In this document: positions 1 through 8,342 of the stretch, one piece after another
Position numbering within the stretch: the first letter of the stretch is position 1
Layout: each line of letters opens with the position of its first letter
Source: an uncultured bacterium
GTDB taxonomy: Bacteria > Bacillota > Clostridia > Oscillospirales > Oscillospiraceae
DNA length: 32,259 nt
Reading direction: 5' to 3'
Assembly (NCBI GenBank): GCA_949840775.1
Contig: CATKXO010000034.1
Location: forward strand, 1-32,259
Notes under the pieces: model-generated
The model's database searches: none
Told to the model about the DNA's origin: nothing
What the model saw: the letters and a program-made list of their open reading frames with translations, nothing else
Program-made: the position numbers and the translations under genes

Positions 1-747
1 GTCCAGAATATTGGCCAGGTACATGGACACCTTGCCGCCCCCTACCAGGAAGACCTGCTTCACCTTTGGGGCGTAGCGGCCCAGCTGGCGGAAGAACTGG
101 TCCAGGCTGTCCGGCCGGCCCACCATGTACAGCTTGTCACCCGCCTTGGGGACAAAGGACCCGTTGGGGATGGACACCTGCCCCCCGCGGTCCACGGCGC
201 AGAACAGCAGAGACAGCTTCTTTACCTTGTCGGGCAGGGCGTAGAGGGGGGCGCCCACCAGAAAGTCCCCCTCCTGGAGGCGGAAGCCCATCAGCTCCAC
301 CTTGCCCCGGCAGAAGGTCTCTATGTTAGCGGCGGAGGGGAAGCGGAGCAGCCGGGAAATCTCTACGGCGGTGGTGTTCTCCGGGTTGATGGCCATGTCG
401 ATTTTCAGGTTGCGCCGCAGCTCGCCCACGCTGGCGGTGTACTCCGGGTTGCGGATGCGGGCGATGGTGTACTTCGCCCCCAGGTCCTTGGCGGTGAGGC
501 AGCACACCATGTTTACCTCGTCGGCGTTGGTGGCGGCCACCAGCAGGTCGGCCCCTTCCACCCCCGCCTCCCGCAGGACGGCGGCGGATACGCCGTTGCC
601 CCGGACGGTCATGATGTCCAGCTGGTCCCCGGCCCGGCGGAGGGCGTCTTCGTCGCTGTCTACCACGGTGACGTTGTGCTCCTCCATCACCAGCTGCTCG
701 GCCAGGGAGAAGCCCACCTTGCCGCTGCCTACGATGACAATATCCAT
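1..747 (-). CDS. trkA: Trk potassium uptake regulator TrkA (C-terminal part outside window)
   Basis: This is the cytoplasmic NAD(H)/nucleotide-binding regulatory subunit that gates a Trk/Ktr-type potassium channel. The first 249 codons are visible; the family is usually about 450 aa with two RCK repeats. The N-terminus is a Rossmann fold: GSGKVG at residues 7-12 and an acidic VDSDED at the end of the second strand, followed by an RCK-C-like segment. A second Rossmann motif, VFLVGGGKVSMYLAN, begins near residue 232, so the window cuts the gene at the start of the second repeat. The ATG at 745-747 follows an AAAGGA ribosome site. No promoter is evident in the 106 nt upstream, which instead hold a repeat. 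It may be co-transcribed with the hypothetical gene at 854-1573, or its promoter may lie inside that gap. The channel subunit gene (trkH) would be expected beyond the left edge. Confidence 0.9.
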   Translation of the reverse strand, partial: MDIVIVGSGKVGFSLAEQLVMEEHNVTVVDSDEDALRRAGDQLDIMTVRGNGVSAAVLREAGVEGADLLVAATNADEVNMVCCLTAKDLGAKYTIARIRNPEYTASVGELRRNLKIDMAINPENTTAVEISRLLRFPSAANIETFCRGKVELMGFRLQEGDFLVGAPLYALPDKVKKLSLLFCAVDRGGQVSIPNGSFVPKAGDKLYMVGRPDSLDQFFRQLGRYAPKVKQVFLVGGGKVSMYLANILD

Positions 748-776
748 AGTGAGAGGTCCTTTCCATAGAATGAACG

Positions 777-843
777 GTAGGGGCCGCCCCCCTGGGCGGC
801 CCGTTATACATTTGGAGGCGGGCCGCCGCCTTCGGCGGCCCCC
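777..843. repeat. Two-hairpin intergenic repeat, copy 1
   Basis: Two GC-rich hairpins about 14 nt apart fill the gap between trkA and the upstream gene. The first (777-803) begins GTAGGGGCCGCC and closes with GGCGGCCCG. The second (about 818-843) pairs GGGCCGCCG with CGGCGGCCC around a CCTT loop. The same two-hairpin unit occurs in inverted orientation at 8202-8266, with near-identical stems and a different spacer. No run of T follows, so it does not look like an intrinsic terminator. Confidence 0.75.
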
Positions 844-853
844 ACAGACCGGA

Positions 854-1573
854 TCAGATTGTCCACTCCCCGTGGACCACGCCCACCAGATACCAGTGCT
901 CCTTCTCCGGCTGGAACACCAGCTTGAGGGAGGTCCAGTCCAGCCCGTCGTTCACCGGGTCGGCGCTGGGAAAGCTGAAATCCACAAAACGGCAGCCCTC
1001 GTATACCTCGGCAAGGTTTTCCAGGGCATTGCCCCCGGTCATGATGCGGTCCACGCCGATTTCCGGGACCTGGGTGTAGTCCCGGTCGCACACATACCGG
1101 TCAAAATATTGGGAGACGGTCATCTGAATGGGGTCGCCCCGGCCGTCTATAAAGCCCCAGGTATACACGGTTTGGTCCTGGGCCAGGTTTTTGATCTGGT
1201 CGGCGGTAAAGTTCAGGTCGTTTTCCGGGGCCACGGTGGAGTAGGGGGTAAAGGTGACGCCCCGCTCCGGGTGGACATAGGCGGCCAGGGTGGTCCAGTC
1301 CTGCTGCTGGAGGCAGCGGCAGACGGCGCAGGCGGAGCCCAGCAGGGGGAAGTTGTCCTCGGGATCCAGCTCCTGAATGTCGGTGCTGGCGGAAGAACTG
1401 GCGGAGCTGCTGGCCGCCGGCTGGGAGACGCCCGGCGGCGGAGTGAGGGTGTTGGGGGTCTTGTTGACTGCGGGGGGCGCATCGCTGCCGCTCAAATCAA
1501 TGGGCAGCAGGATTCCGACCAGCAGCCCGATGACCAGGGACAGAATACAGGGAAAAATTAAAAATCGTTTCAA
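854..1573 (-). CDS. Conserved hypothetical, N-terminally membrane-anchored extracellular protein
   Basis: The 239-aa protein has a hydrophobic anchor at residues 4-24, a Pro/Ser/Ala-rich linker at about 32-66 and a globular domain at 70-239. The domain contains the sequences YTWGFIDGRGDPI (about 137-149) and ends LVGVVHGEWTI. I recall this arrangement from uncharacterised secreted or lipoprotein-like proteins of Bacilli and Clostridia; no function is known to me. The start is TTG at 1571-1573, chosen because AAGGAGG lies 8 nt upstream and a near-consensus promoter sits at 1628-1656. The open frame extends further upstream, but that extension is antisense to udp. Cysteines at 82, 85, 87, 162 and 194 could form disulfides outside the cell. 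It may share a transcript with trkA downstream. Confidence 0.8.
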   Translation of the reverse strand: MKRFLIFPCILSLVIGLLVGILLPIDLSGSDAPPAVNKTPNTLTPPPGVSQPAASSSASSSASTDIQELDPEDNFPLLGSACAVCRCLQQQDWTTLAAYVHPERGVTFTPYSTVAPENDLNFTADQIKNLAQDQTVYTWGFIDGRGDPIQMTVSQYFDRYVCDRDYTQVPEIGVDRIMTGGNALENLAEVYEGCRFVDFSFPSADPVNDGLDWTSLKLVFQPEKEHWYLVGVVHGEWTI

Positions 1574-1627
1574 GATTGCGGCCTCCTTACAGGGATCGTG
1601 GGTATGAGGCGATTCTGCTACGTTTAC

Positions 1628-1656
1628 ATTATAGGACGAAATCGGGAAAAGGTCAA
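1628..1656 (-). promoter_or_regulatory. Sigma-A promoter for the anchored hypothetical protein
   Basis: On the minus strand, TTGACC (1651-1656) and a perfect TATAAT (1628-1633) are separated by 17 nt. They lie 55 nt upstream of the TTG start and diverge from the udp promoter on the other strand. Confidence 0.75.
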
Positions 1657-1676
1657 GACATAATAGACAGCAGACC

Positions 1677-1705
1677 TTGAAAATTGGCCTCTTCTGTGGT
1701 AAAAT
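1677..1705 (+). promoter_or_regulatory. Sigma-A promoter for uridine phosphorylase
   Basis: TTGAAA (1677-1682), a 17-nt spacer and TAAAAT (1700-1705) lie 34 nt before the udp ATG. The two divergent promoters in this gap are separated by only about 20 nt, so a shared operator is possible but none is recognisable. Confidence 0.7.
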
Positions 1706-1738
1706 AGCACAGAAAACAGTATGGGGAGGGCACCTGCT

Positions 1739-2521
1739 ATGAATGAACAGACAAGAGAACGGCAGTTTCACATTCAATGTGTCCAGGGAGAGGTGGGGGG
1801 CTACTGCATCCTGCCCGGCGACCCGGGCCGCTGTGAGGCCATCGCAAAGCACTTTGACAGTCCTGTCCACATCAGGACCAACCGGGAGTATGTCACCTTC
1901 ACCGGGACCCTGCTGGGGGAGCGGGTGAGCGTGGTGTCCACCGGCATCGGGGGGCCCTCCGCCGCCATCGCCATGGAGGAGCTGGCCAACATTGGGGTCC
2001 ACACCTTCGTCCGGGTGGGCACCTGCGGGGGGATTGACCTGTCTGTCCGGAGCGGCGACGTGGTGGTGGCCACGGGAGCGGTGCGGATGGAGGGGACCAG
2101 CCGGGAGTACGCCCCCGTCGAGTGGCCCGCCGTCCCCGATTTTACCGTCACCACCGCCCTGGTGGAGGCGTGTAAGGCCCTGGGCTACTCCTGGCACGCC
2201 GGGGTGGTCCAGTGCAAGGATTCCTTCTATGGGCAGCACTCCCCGGCCCGGATGCCCGTGTCCTATGAGCTGGAACAGAAGTGGGAAGCCTGGAAGCGGC
2301 TGGGGGTGCTGGCCTCCGAGATGGAGTCCGCCGCCCTCTTCGCCGTGGCCGCCGCCCGGCGGGTGCGGTGCGGCTCGGTGTTCCATGTCATCTGGAACCA
2401 GGAGCGGGAGGCCGCCGGCCTGGACCAGGAGGAATCCCACAACACCGGGGCGGCCATCACCGCCGGGGTGGAGGCCCTCAAGCGGCTGATTGAGCAGGAC
2501 CGGCGGGCGGAAAAGGGTTGA
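1739..2521 (+). CDS. udp: Uridine phosphorylase
   Basis: The enzyme converts uridine and phosphate to uracil and ribose-1-phosphate in cytoplasmic pyrimidine salvage. The 260-aa length is typical of the NP-I/PNP-UDP phosphorylase family. Visible motifs are the phosphate-binding GDPGRC at 27-32, the family block [16 protein letters not shown] (67-82), VRVGTCGGI (91-99) and the ribose-binding EMES at 194-197. These match the Udp subgroup better than purine (DeoD) enzymes, although the fine base specificity cannot be proved by eye. ATG 1739 is preferred over an in-frame ATG at 1721 because GGGGAGGG lies 8 nt before it; the earlier ATG would include that ribosome site. It has its own promoter, and its stop codon overlaps the -35 box of the next gene's promoter. 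Confidence 0.9.
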   Translation: MNEQTRERQFHIQCVQGEVGGYCILPGDPGRCEAIAKHFDSPVHIRTNREYVTFTGTLLGERVSVVSTGIGGPSAAIAMEELANIGVHTFVRVGTCGGIDLSVRSGDVVVATGAVRMEGTSREYAPVEWPAVPDFTVTTALVEACKALGYSWHAGVVQCKDSFYGQHSPARMPVSYELEQKWEAWKRLGVLASEMESAALFAVAAARRVRCGSVFHVIWNQEREAAGLDQEESHNTGAAITAGVEALKRLIEQDRRAEKG

Positions 2522-2546
2522 CTTTCCCGGAAAGTTCTGTTACAGT
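2518..2546 (+). promoter_or_regulatory. Probable promoter for the MATE exporter
   Basis: TTGACT (2518-2523) overlaps the udp stop codon; a 17-nt spacer leads to TACAGT (2541-2546). The resulting leader of about 120 nt contains a small hairpin with TACGG/CCGTA arms at about 2603-2618. I recognise no riboswitch there. Confidence 0.5.
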
Positions 2547-2675
2547 ACACACAGACGTTACAATTTTATCAAGTGAGAGGCGTTCATAAGTTACCCCTGT
2601 GGTACGGCATCTGCCGTATGGTAGCTTTTGGATGCCTTTTCTTTATCGGTTTCGGGTGAACTGGGAGGAGACGAT

Positions 2676-3995
2676 ATGAAGCAGGATATGACCCAGGGGA
2701 ACATCGCCAGGGCGCTGACGGCGTTCACAGTGCCGCTGATTCTCAGCGGCGTGTTCCAGCAGCTGTTTAACTGGGTGGACGCCTTTATTGTGGGCAACGT
2801 GGAGGGGGAGCTGGCCCTGGCCGGAATCGGTGCGGTCACCGCCACCTACAGCATGTTTGTCATGATCATCGTGGGGTTTACCTCCGGGCTGTCTGTGCTG
2901 GCCGCCCAGCGGTTTGGAATGGGGCGGACGGAGGAACTGAACTACATTCTGACCTCCTTCAGCCTGGTGCTGGGCGCTGTTTTCCTGGTGGTTTGCACCC
3001 TGGGGGCGGTGTTTGTGGAGCAGATTCTGGTCCTGCTGGACACCCCGGCGAACATCTTCCAAGACGCGGAGCACTATCTGCGCATCATGTTTATGGGTAT
3101 CCCCTTTCTGGCCCTGTACAACACCTGCTGCGCCGTTCTGCGGGGCCTGGGGGACAGCAGAGCCCCCTTCAGCTCCGTCATGGTGTGCTGTGTCATCAAC
3201 GTATTCCTGGACCTGATCTTTGTGGCCGGGCTGGGGCTGGGTACGGCGGGGGCGGCCATCGCCACTGTCCTGTCCCAGATCGCCATGACGGTTTATATCC
3301 TGTGGTACGCGGCGGAAAAGTACCCCTTCCTGCGGCCCCGGCGGGGCATGCTCCGCCGGGAGACCGCAGGGGAGGGGACCCGCTTCGGCATTCCACCCGC
3401 CATCCAATCCGGGACCACCTCCTTCGGCAATATTATCCTCCAGCGGTTCATGAACGGTTTCGGCGACCAGACGGTGGCCGCCATCACCACGGCCTACCGG
3501 GTAGACACGGTGCTTATGCTGCCCATCATCAACTTCGGCTCCGGGGTAGCCACCATGGTGGCCCAGAACATCGGGGCGGGCCGCCCGGACCGGGCCCGGC
3601 AGGCACTGAAAACCGGGGCGGCCATGATCGCGGGGGTATCCCTTCTGCTGACCCTCTTTATTGTGTTGGCCGGGAAGTATCTTATCGCCATGTTTGGACT
3701 GACCCCGGAGTCGGTGGAGATCGGCAGGCAGTTTTTCGTCCGTCTGGGCAGCTTTTATATCGTTTACGGCCTGGCCATGGCGGTGCGGGGGTATCTGGAG
3801 GGGGTGGGAGACATGGCCTTCTCCGGAATGGCGGGGATCGCCGCCCTGCTGGTGCGCATCGCCTCCTCCTATGCCCTTGCGGCGACGCTGGGCAGAATGG
3901 TGATCGCCTATGCGGAGGCCCTCTCCTGGCTGGTGCTGCTGGGGCTGTATCTCCTCCGGTATGCCTGGAAGCGCCGGGAGCGGGGGGAGAGGTGA
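2676..3995 (+). CDS. MATE-family multidrug/metabolite exporter
   Basis: This 439-aa integral membrane protein of the MATE family (NorM/DinF/MepA superfamily) exports cationic compounds in exchange for Na+ or H+. It has about twelve hydrophobic segments in two homologous halves. The N-terminal half opens TQGNIARALTAFTVPLILSG and continues FNWVDAFIVGNVEG, a typical MATE first-helix pattern. The second half begins near the FGIPPAIQSGTTSFGN segment. The start at 2676 is preferred over an in-frame ATG at 2628 because GGGAGGAG lies 5 nt upstream and the family motif begins immediately. Substrate cannot be inferred. It stands alone between udp and the polyamine operon with its own promoter. No clear terminator is seen after its stop, only GC-rich inverted sequence at about 3996-4020. 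Confidence 0.9.
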   Translation: MKQDMTQGNIARALTAFTVPLILSGVFQQLFNWVDAFIVGNVEGELALAGIGAVTATYSMFVMIIVGFTSGLSVLAAQRFGMGRTEELNYILTSFSLVLGAVFLVVCTLGAVFVEQILVLLDTPANIFQDAEHYLRIMFMGIPFLALYNTCCAVLRGLGDSRAPFSSVMVCCVINVFLDLIFVAGLGLGTAGAAIATVLSQIAMTVYILWYAAEKYPFLRPRRGMLRRETAGEGTRFGIPPAIQSGTTSFGNIILQRFMNGFGDQTVAAITTAYRVDTVLMLPIINFGSGVATMVAQNIGAGRPDRARQALKTGAAMIAGVSLLLTLFIVLAGKYLIAMFGLTPESVEIGRQFFVRLGSFYIVYGLAMAVRGYLEGVGDMAFSGMAGIAALLVRIASSYALAATLGRMVIAYAEALSWLVLLGLYLLRYAWKRRERGER

Positions 3996-4064
3996 GGCGG
4001 CCGCCCGGTTGGGCGGATATCAGATTCTTTGCAGGAAAACCGTCAGATTTTTCGGCAAAAGTCA

Positions 4065-4093
4065 TTGACATTTCGGCGATAACCCGCTATAGT
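4065..4093 (+). promoter_or_regulatory. Sigma-A promoter of the polyamine transport operon
   Basis: A perfect TTGACA (4065-4070), a 17-nt spacer and TATAGT (4088-4093) give a strong promoter. The leader to the potA ATG is about 95 nt. Confidence 0.85.
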
Positions 4094-4114
4094 GTATCTC
4101 GCTATCCGTGAAAG

Positions 4115-4143
4115 CCCATTGTCCGCCAATGGCGGACAATGGG
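4115..4143 (+). promoter_or_regulatory. Perfect 13-bp inverted repeat in the pot operon leader
   Basis: CCCATTGTCCGCC (4115-4127) and its exact complement GGCGGACAATGGG (4131-4143) flank a 3-nt AAT. The repeat starts about 22 nt after the -10 box, inside the transcribed leader. No T-run follows, so it is not a classic terminator. It could be a repressor operator or an mRNA hairpin that affects translation or stability. Confidence 0.7.
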
Positions 4144-4196
4144 TGAATAAATCGAGGGAGCTGACAAAGAAAACAATTAGAAATGGGGGAGGATAC

Positions 4197-5366
4197 ATGT
4201 CCAAGGAGTTGATCCGCCTGGCCGACTGCGTCATGGCGTTCGACGACGAGGTTGTACTCGACAAAATCAATTTAAGCATCAGGGATAAGGAATTCCTCAC
4301 ACTGCTCGGACCCAGCGGGTGCGGCAAAACCACCACGCTCAGAATCATCGGTGGTTTTCAGACGCCCACCTCTGGAGATGTTTTGTTCGACGGGGTGAGG
4401 ATTAATGCTGTTCCGCCGCATAAACGGACCATCAACACCGTATTCCAGAAGTACGCCCTGTTTCCGCATCTCAATGTGTACGAGAACATCGCCTTTGGCC
4501 TGCGCATCCCGAAAACCGACGGAAAGGGGAACCGGGTGAAGCTGCCCGAGGAGGAGATCGACCAGCGGGTGATGGAGATGCTGGAGATTGTCAACCTGAA
4601 GGGCTTTGAAAAGCGGCGGACCACTCAGCTGTCCGGCGGGCAGCAGCAGCGGGTGGCCATCGCCCGGGCGCTGGTGAACCGGCCCAAAGTGCTGCTGCTG
4701 GACGAGCCTCTGGGGGCGCTGGACCTGAAGCTCCGCAAGGACATGCAGAACGAGCTCAAACGCATCCAGAAGGCCATGGAGATTACCTTCGTCTATGTCA
4801 CCCACGACCAGGAGGAGGCCCTGGCTATGTCCGACACGGTGGTGGTCATGGACGCCGGCCGCATCCAGCAGATCGGCTCCCCGGAGGACATTTACAACGA
4901 GCCCCAAAACGCCTTTGTGGCCGACTTCATCGGCGAGTCCAACATCATCGACGGCATTATGCGTGCCGACGGGGTGGTGGAGATTTTCAACCGCCGGTTC
5001 CAGTGTCTGGACGGGGGCTTTGACAGGGACGAGGCGGTGGACGTGGTTATCCGTCCCGAGGATGTGGACATCGTCCCGGAGGACCAGGGCCAGCTCAAGG
5101 GCACCGTCACCTCCGTCACCTTCAAGGGGATGCAGTACGACATCATCGTGGACTTCTACGGCTTCAAGTGGCTCATCCAGACCACCGACCTGTCCCCCGT
5201 GGGCAGCCGCATCGGCATCAAGATCGACCCCGACGGTATCCATGTCATGAAGAAGAGCGAGTACTCCGGTATGTTCGGCGACTACTCCTCCTACTCCGAG
5301 GAGTACGAGGAGATCAGTGACGCCAGCCTTGACCCGGAGGAGGAGGACAGCGGGGATGAAGAATAA
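4197..5366 (+). CDS. potA: Spermidine/putrescine ABC transporter ATPase PotA
   Basis: This cytoplasmic ATPase energises polyamine import. The 389-aa protein has Walker [10 protein letters not shown] (38-46), the Q-loop in FQKYALFPH, signature LSGGQ (145-149) and Walker B LLLDEP (166-171). A C-terminal TOBE/MOP-like regulatory domain contains [10 protein letters not shown]. The tail is unusually acidic ([20 protein letters not shown] region). ATG 4197 follows GGGGGAGG at the right distance; the upstream in-frame ATG at 4092 lies within the promoter's -10 box. Its last 11 nt overlap the start of potB, indicating translational coupling. Assignment to polyamine rather than another CUT-type substrate rests on the PotB and PotCD neighbours. 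Confidence 0.92.
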   Translation: MSKELIRLADCVMAFDDEVVLDKINLSIRDKEFLTLLGPSGCGKTTTLRIIGGFQTPTSGDVLFDGVRINAVPPHKRTINTVFQKYALFPHLNVYENIAFGLRIPKTDGKGNRVKLPEEEIDQRVMEMLEIVNLKGFEKRRTTQLSGGQQQRVAIARALVNRPKVLLLDEPLGALDLKLRKDMQNELKRIQKAMEITFVYVTHDQEEALAMSDTVVVMDAGRIQQIGSPEDIYNEPQNAFVADFIGESNIIDGIMRADGVVEIFNRRFQCLDGGFDRDEAVDVVIRPEDVDIVPEDQGQLKGTVTSVTFKGMQYDIIVDFYGFKWLIQTTDLSPVGSRIGIKIDPDGIHVMKKSEYSGMFGDYSSYSEEYEEISDASLDPEEEDSGDEE

Positions 5367-6192
5367 ACTGTCCTGGTTTGCTGTCCCCTATGTGGTGTGG
5401 ATGGCGCTGATGGTGGTTATCCCCATCCTGATTATGGTGGTCTACGCCTTTACCACTGCGGACTATGAGGGCACCCTGGAAAACTTTGCCGAGATGGGCA
5501 CCTATGCTGCGGTCTTTTTCCGCTCCTTTCGCCTAGCCCTGATTGCAACCCTGGTCTGCCTGCTCATCGGCTACCCGGTATCCTACTGGATGGCCCATGA
5601 GGGCCCCGGTTTCCAGCGGGTGGCAATGGCCCTGATTATGCTCCCCATGTGGATGAACTTCCTCCTGCGGACCTACTCCTGGATGTCGATCCTGGAGAAC
5701 AACGGCCTGCTGAACCAGTTTTTCAAGACCATCGGCCTGCTGGACCTGCTGGGGGTGGAGTACATCCCCATGATCGGAACCTCCGGGGCGGTGGTGCTGG
5801 GCATGGTGTATAACTACCTGCCCTTCATGATCCTGCCCATCTACTCGGTGATCGTCAAACTGGACTACTCCCTGTTGGAGGCCGCCCGGGACCTGGGGGC
5901 GGACAGCCGGCGGGTATTCCGCAAGGTGATCCTGCCCCTGTCCCTGCCCGGGGTGCTGTCCGGGGTGACTATGGTGTTTGTCCCATCGGTGTCCACCTTC
6001 GCCATCTCCCGCCTGTTGGGCGGGGGCACCCAGATCATGCTGGGCGACCTGATTGAGCAGCAGTTCCTGGGCGGGTCCTACGACCCCCACCTGGGGGCGG
6101 CCATATCTATGGTGATGATGGTCATTGTGGTGGTGTGCATGGTGGTCATGAACCGCTTCGGCGAGGGTGAGGAGGAGGCGGTGATGCTGTGA
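5356..6192 (+). CDS. potB: Spermidine/putrescine ABC transporter permease PotB
   Basis: This is one of the two membrane-spanning channel subunits, 278 aa with about six transmembrane helices. The EAA cytoplasmic loop that docks on the ATPase is visible as [20 protein letters not shown], about two-thirds of the way along. ATG 5356 lies inside the end of potA, giving an 11-nt overlap. The stop overlaps the GTG start of potCD by 4 nt (GTGA). Homologues in other bacteria are roughly 275-290 aa, so the gene looks complete. The segment [16 protein letters not shown] is characteristic of PotB/PotH-type permeases. Confidence 0.92.
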   Translation: MKNKLSWFAVPYVVWMALMVVIPILIMVVYAFTTADYEGTLENFAEMGTYAAVFFRSFRLALIATLVCLLIGYPVSYWMAHEGPGFQRVAMALIMLPMWMNFLLRTYSWMSILENNGLLNQFFKTIGLLDLLGVEYIPMIGTSGAVVLGMVYNYLPFMILPIYSVIVKLDYSLLEAARDLGADSRRVFRKVILPLSLPGVLSGVTMVFVPSVSTFAISRLLGGGTQIMLGDLIEQQFLGGSYDPHLGAAISMVMMVIVVVCMVVMNRFGEGEEEAVML

Positions 6193-8192
6193 AAAAGCAA
6201 AATCGCCTGGGCAGCCGCCTGTTGATTGGCCTGATGTTCCTCTTCCTGTACGCCCCCATCCTCCTGCTCATCGTTTTCTCCTTCAATGCCGGAGACTCCA
6301 GCGCGGTGTGGAAGGGCTTTTCCCTTCACTGGTATGCCAGGCTGTTCCAGAACCGGCTGATTATGGAGAGCGTCTACACCACTCTGCTGGTCTCCCTGCT
6401 GGCAACCGCCATTGCCACCGTGGCGGGCACCTTTGCCGCCATTGGGCTGTACAGCCTGGGCCGCAAACGGCGGGAGGCTCTGCTGATGGTGAACAACATC
6501 CCCATGATGAACGCCGACATCGTCACCGGAGTGTCCCTGTGCCTGTTCTTTGTGGCGTTCTTTCAGGGGTGGGGGAGCTTTGCCCGGTGGTTCAACTCGG
6601 TCCAGGGCGTTGTGGAGCTGCCCGACCGTCTGGTGCTGGGCTTTTCCACCCTGCTTCTGGCCCACGTGGCGTTTAACATCCCCTATGTGATTCTCAACGT
6701 GGCCCCCAAGCTGCGGCAGATGGACCGGAACCTGATGGATGCGGCCCAGGACCTGGGCTGTACCTGGATGCGGGCTTTCTGGCAGGTGATGCTCCCGGAG
6801 ATCAAGCCGGGCATCGTCTCCGGGGCGCTGATTGCCTTTACCATGTCCATCGACGACTTCATCATCTCCTATTTCACCGCCGGGTCGGCCAGCTCCACCC
6901 TGGCCATGACCATCTACGGCATGACCAAGAAGCGGGTCACCCCGGAGATTAACGCGGTGTCAACCCTGCTGTTTTTGTCGGTGCTGGTGCTGCTGGTGCT
7001 GTCCAACCTGAAGGAGGTCCGGGCCGAGGCCCGGGAACGGCTGGGCGCGGCCCGGAAGCCCTCCGCCCTGGAGAGGGCCCGGCTGAAATTTGCAGAGCCC
7101 CGGTTCAAGTGGGTGCGCCGGGGGACAGCAGGAGTGCTGGCCTGTGCCTTTATCTTCACCGTGGCGGCGCTGGCCCATGCGACCGGCTCCCGCCCGGTGG
7201 TCAACGTGTGCTCCTGGGGGGAGTATATCGACGAGGACCTCATCACCCAGTTCGAGGAAGAGACCGGAATCCGGGTGAACTACCAGACCGCCGAGAGCAA
7301 CGAGGCCCTGTACTCCCTGCTGAAAAGCGGCGGCGCGGACTACGACGTGGTGGTCCCCTCCGACTATATGATCGGCCGCCTCATCGCTGAGGACATGCTG
7401 GAGCCCCTGGACTACAGCCAGATCCCCAACTTTGACCTCATTGACCAGCGCTTCCGGAATCTGTCTTATGACCCGGACAACCTGTATACCGTCCCCTACA
7501 CCTGGGGCACCCTAGGCATCATCTACAACACCGCCATGGTGGAGGAGGAGATCACCAGCTGGAGTGCCCTGTACGACGGAAAATATGCCGGGAACGTGCT
7601 GCTCATCAACAACTCCCGGGACGCCATCGGAGAGGCGCTGCTCTACCTTGGGTACTCCGTCAACACCACCGACGAGGCTGAAATTCGGGAGGCCTATGAG
7701 CTGGTGGCCGATGCCAACCGCCGGGGGGTCTTTCAGGGCCGGGTGATGGACGAGGTCTTCCAGAAGATGGAGGGTGGCAATGCCGCCATCGCCACCTACT
7801 ATGCCGGCGACTACCTGTCCATGCTGGAAAACAACGAGGACCTGGCCTTTGTCATCCCGGAGGAGGGCTCCAACTGGTTTGTGGATGCCATGTGTATGCT
7901 CAAGGACGCCCCCCACCAGCGGGAAGCCCACATGTGGATCAACTTCATCGCCTCCACCCAGGCCAACCTGGCCAATATGGACTATATTTGGTATGCCTCC
8001 CCCAACCGGGAGGCCCTGGAACGCTACCCCGCCTACTACGAGGAGCTCTACGGCGAGGAGCTGGACCCCGAGCTGTACGAGATTATGGCTGCCCCCGCCG
8101 AAACGCTGGAGCGCTGTGAGGCCTATCTGAACCTGCCCGCCAAAACCCTCAGCCTGTACAACACTCTGTGGACCCAGTTGGGCACAGATTGA
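6189..8192 (+). CDS. potCD: Fused polyamine permease and substrate-binding protein PotC-PotD
   Basis: One 667-aa open frame joins two subunits that are separate in E. coli. Residues 1-280 are a PotC-type permease with about six helices and the EAA loop DAAQDLGCTWMRAFWQVMLP (184-203). Residues 281-310 are a basic cytoplasmic linker. Residues 311-332 form an extra helix (GVLACAFIFTVAALAHA). From about 337 to the end is a PotD-type periplasmic-binding domain beginning VVNVCSWGEYIDEDLITQFE, with VPSDYMIGRLI and YTVPYTWGTLGIIYN typical of PotD/PotF. The extra helix replaces the signal peptide or lipid anchor and places the binding domain outside the cell. The start is GTG at 6189, overlapping the potB stop. 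No frameshift is visible at the junction, and I recall similar fusions in other Firmicutes. Confidence 0.92.
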   Translation: MKKQNRLGSRLLIGLMFLFLYAPILLLIVFSFNAGDSSAVWKGFSLHWYARLFQNRLIMESVYTTLLVSLLATAIATVAGTFAAIGLYSLGRKRREALLMVNNIPMMNADIVTGVSLCLFFVAFFQGWGSFARWFNSVQGVVELPDRLVLGFSTLLLAHVAFNIPYVILNVAPKLRQMDRNLMDAAQDLGCTWMRAFWQVMLPEIKPGIVSGALIAFTMSIDDFIISYFTAGSASSTLAMTIYGMTKKRVTPEINAVSTLLFLSVLVLLVLSNLKEVRAEARERLGAARKPSALERARLKFAEPRFKWVRRGTAGVLACAFIFTVAALAHATGSRPVVNVCSWGEYIDEDLITQFEEETGIRVNYQTAESNEALYSLLKSGGADYDVVVPSDYMIGRLIAEDMLEPLDYSQIPNFDLIDQRFRNLSYDPDNLYTVPYTWGTLGIIYNTAMVEEEITSWSALYDGKYAGNVLLINNSRDAIGEALLYLGYSVNTTDEAEIREAYELVADANRRGVFQGRVMDEVFQKMEGGNAAIATYYAGDYLSMLENNEDLAFVIPEEGSNWFVDAMCMLKDAPHQREAHMWINFIASTQANLANMDYIWYASPNREALERYPAYYEELYGEELDPELYEIMAAPAETLERCEAYLNLPAKTLSLYNTLWTQLGTD

Positions 8193-8201
8193 CCTGGTGC
8201 A

Positions 8202-8266
8202 GGGGCCGCCGCCTTCGGCGGCCCGCTGGGGCGTCAAATTTGAGCCGCCCAGGGGGGCGGCCCCTA
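8202..8266. repeat. Two-hairpin intergenic repeat, copy 2 (inverted)
   Basis: This is the reverse-complement arrangement of the element at 777-843. A GGGGCCGCCGCC/GGCGGCCC hairpin (8202-8224) is followed, after 17 nt, by a hairpin ending GGCGGCCCCTAC (8242-8266). It lies just after the potCD stop, before the terminator of the convergent ATPase gene. Confidence 0.75.
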
Positions 8267-8275
8267 CGGATGAAA

Positions 8276-8318
8276 TTAAAAAACCGGCCCCGCCTTTCCA
8301 TCAAAGGCGGGGCCGGTT
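8276..8318 (-). terminator. Intrinsic terminator of the MsmK/UgpC-type ATPase gene
   Basis: A perfect 16-bp stem has arms AACCGGCCCCGCCTTT (8282-8297) and AAAGGCGGGGCCGGTT (8303-8318) around a 5-nt loop. On the minus strand it is followed by a run of T (8276-8283 complement). On the plus strand no T-run follows, so it mainly serves the minus-strand gene, although the stem may also slow transcription from potCD. Confidence 0.88.
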
Positions 8319-8342
8319 ATGTTGCGGGGAGGAAGGATGTGC

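Noticed and set aside
302-1561. A 419-codon plus-strand open frame
   Set aside because: It is antisense to trkA and the anchored hypothetical, both of which have clear motifs or start signals; GC-rich genes commonly leave long antisense frames.
2547-2675. A riboswitch upstream of the MATE exporter
   Set aside because: Only one short hairpin is visible and no known aptamer core was recognised.
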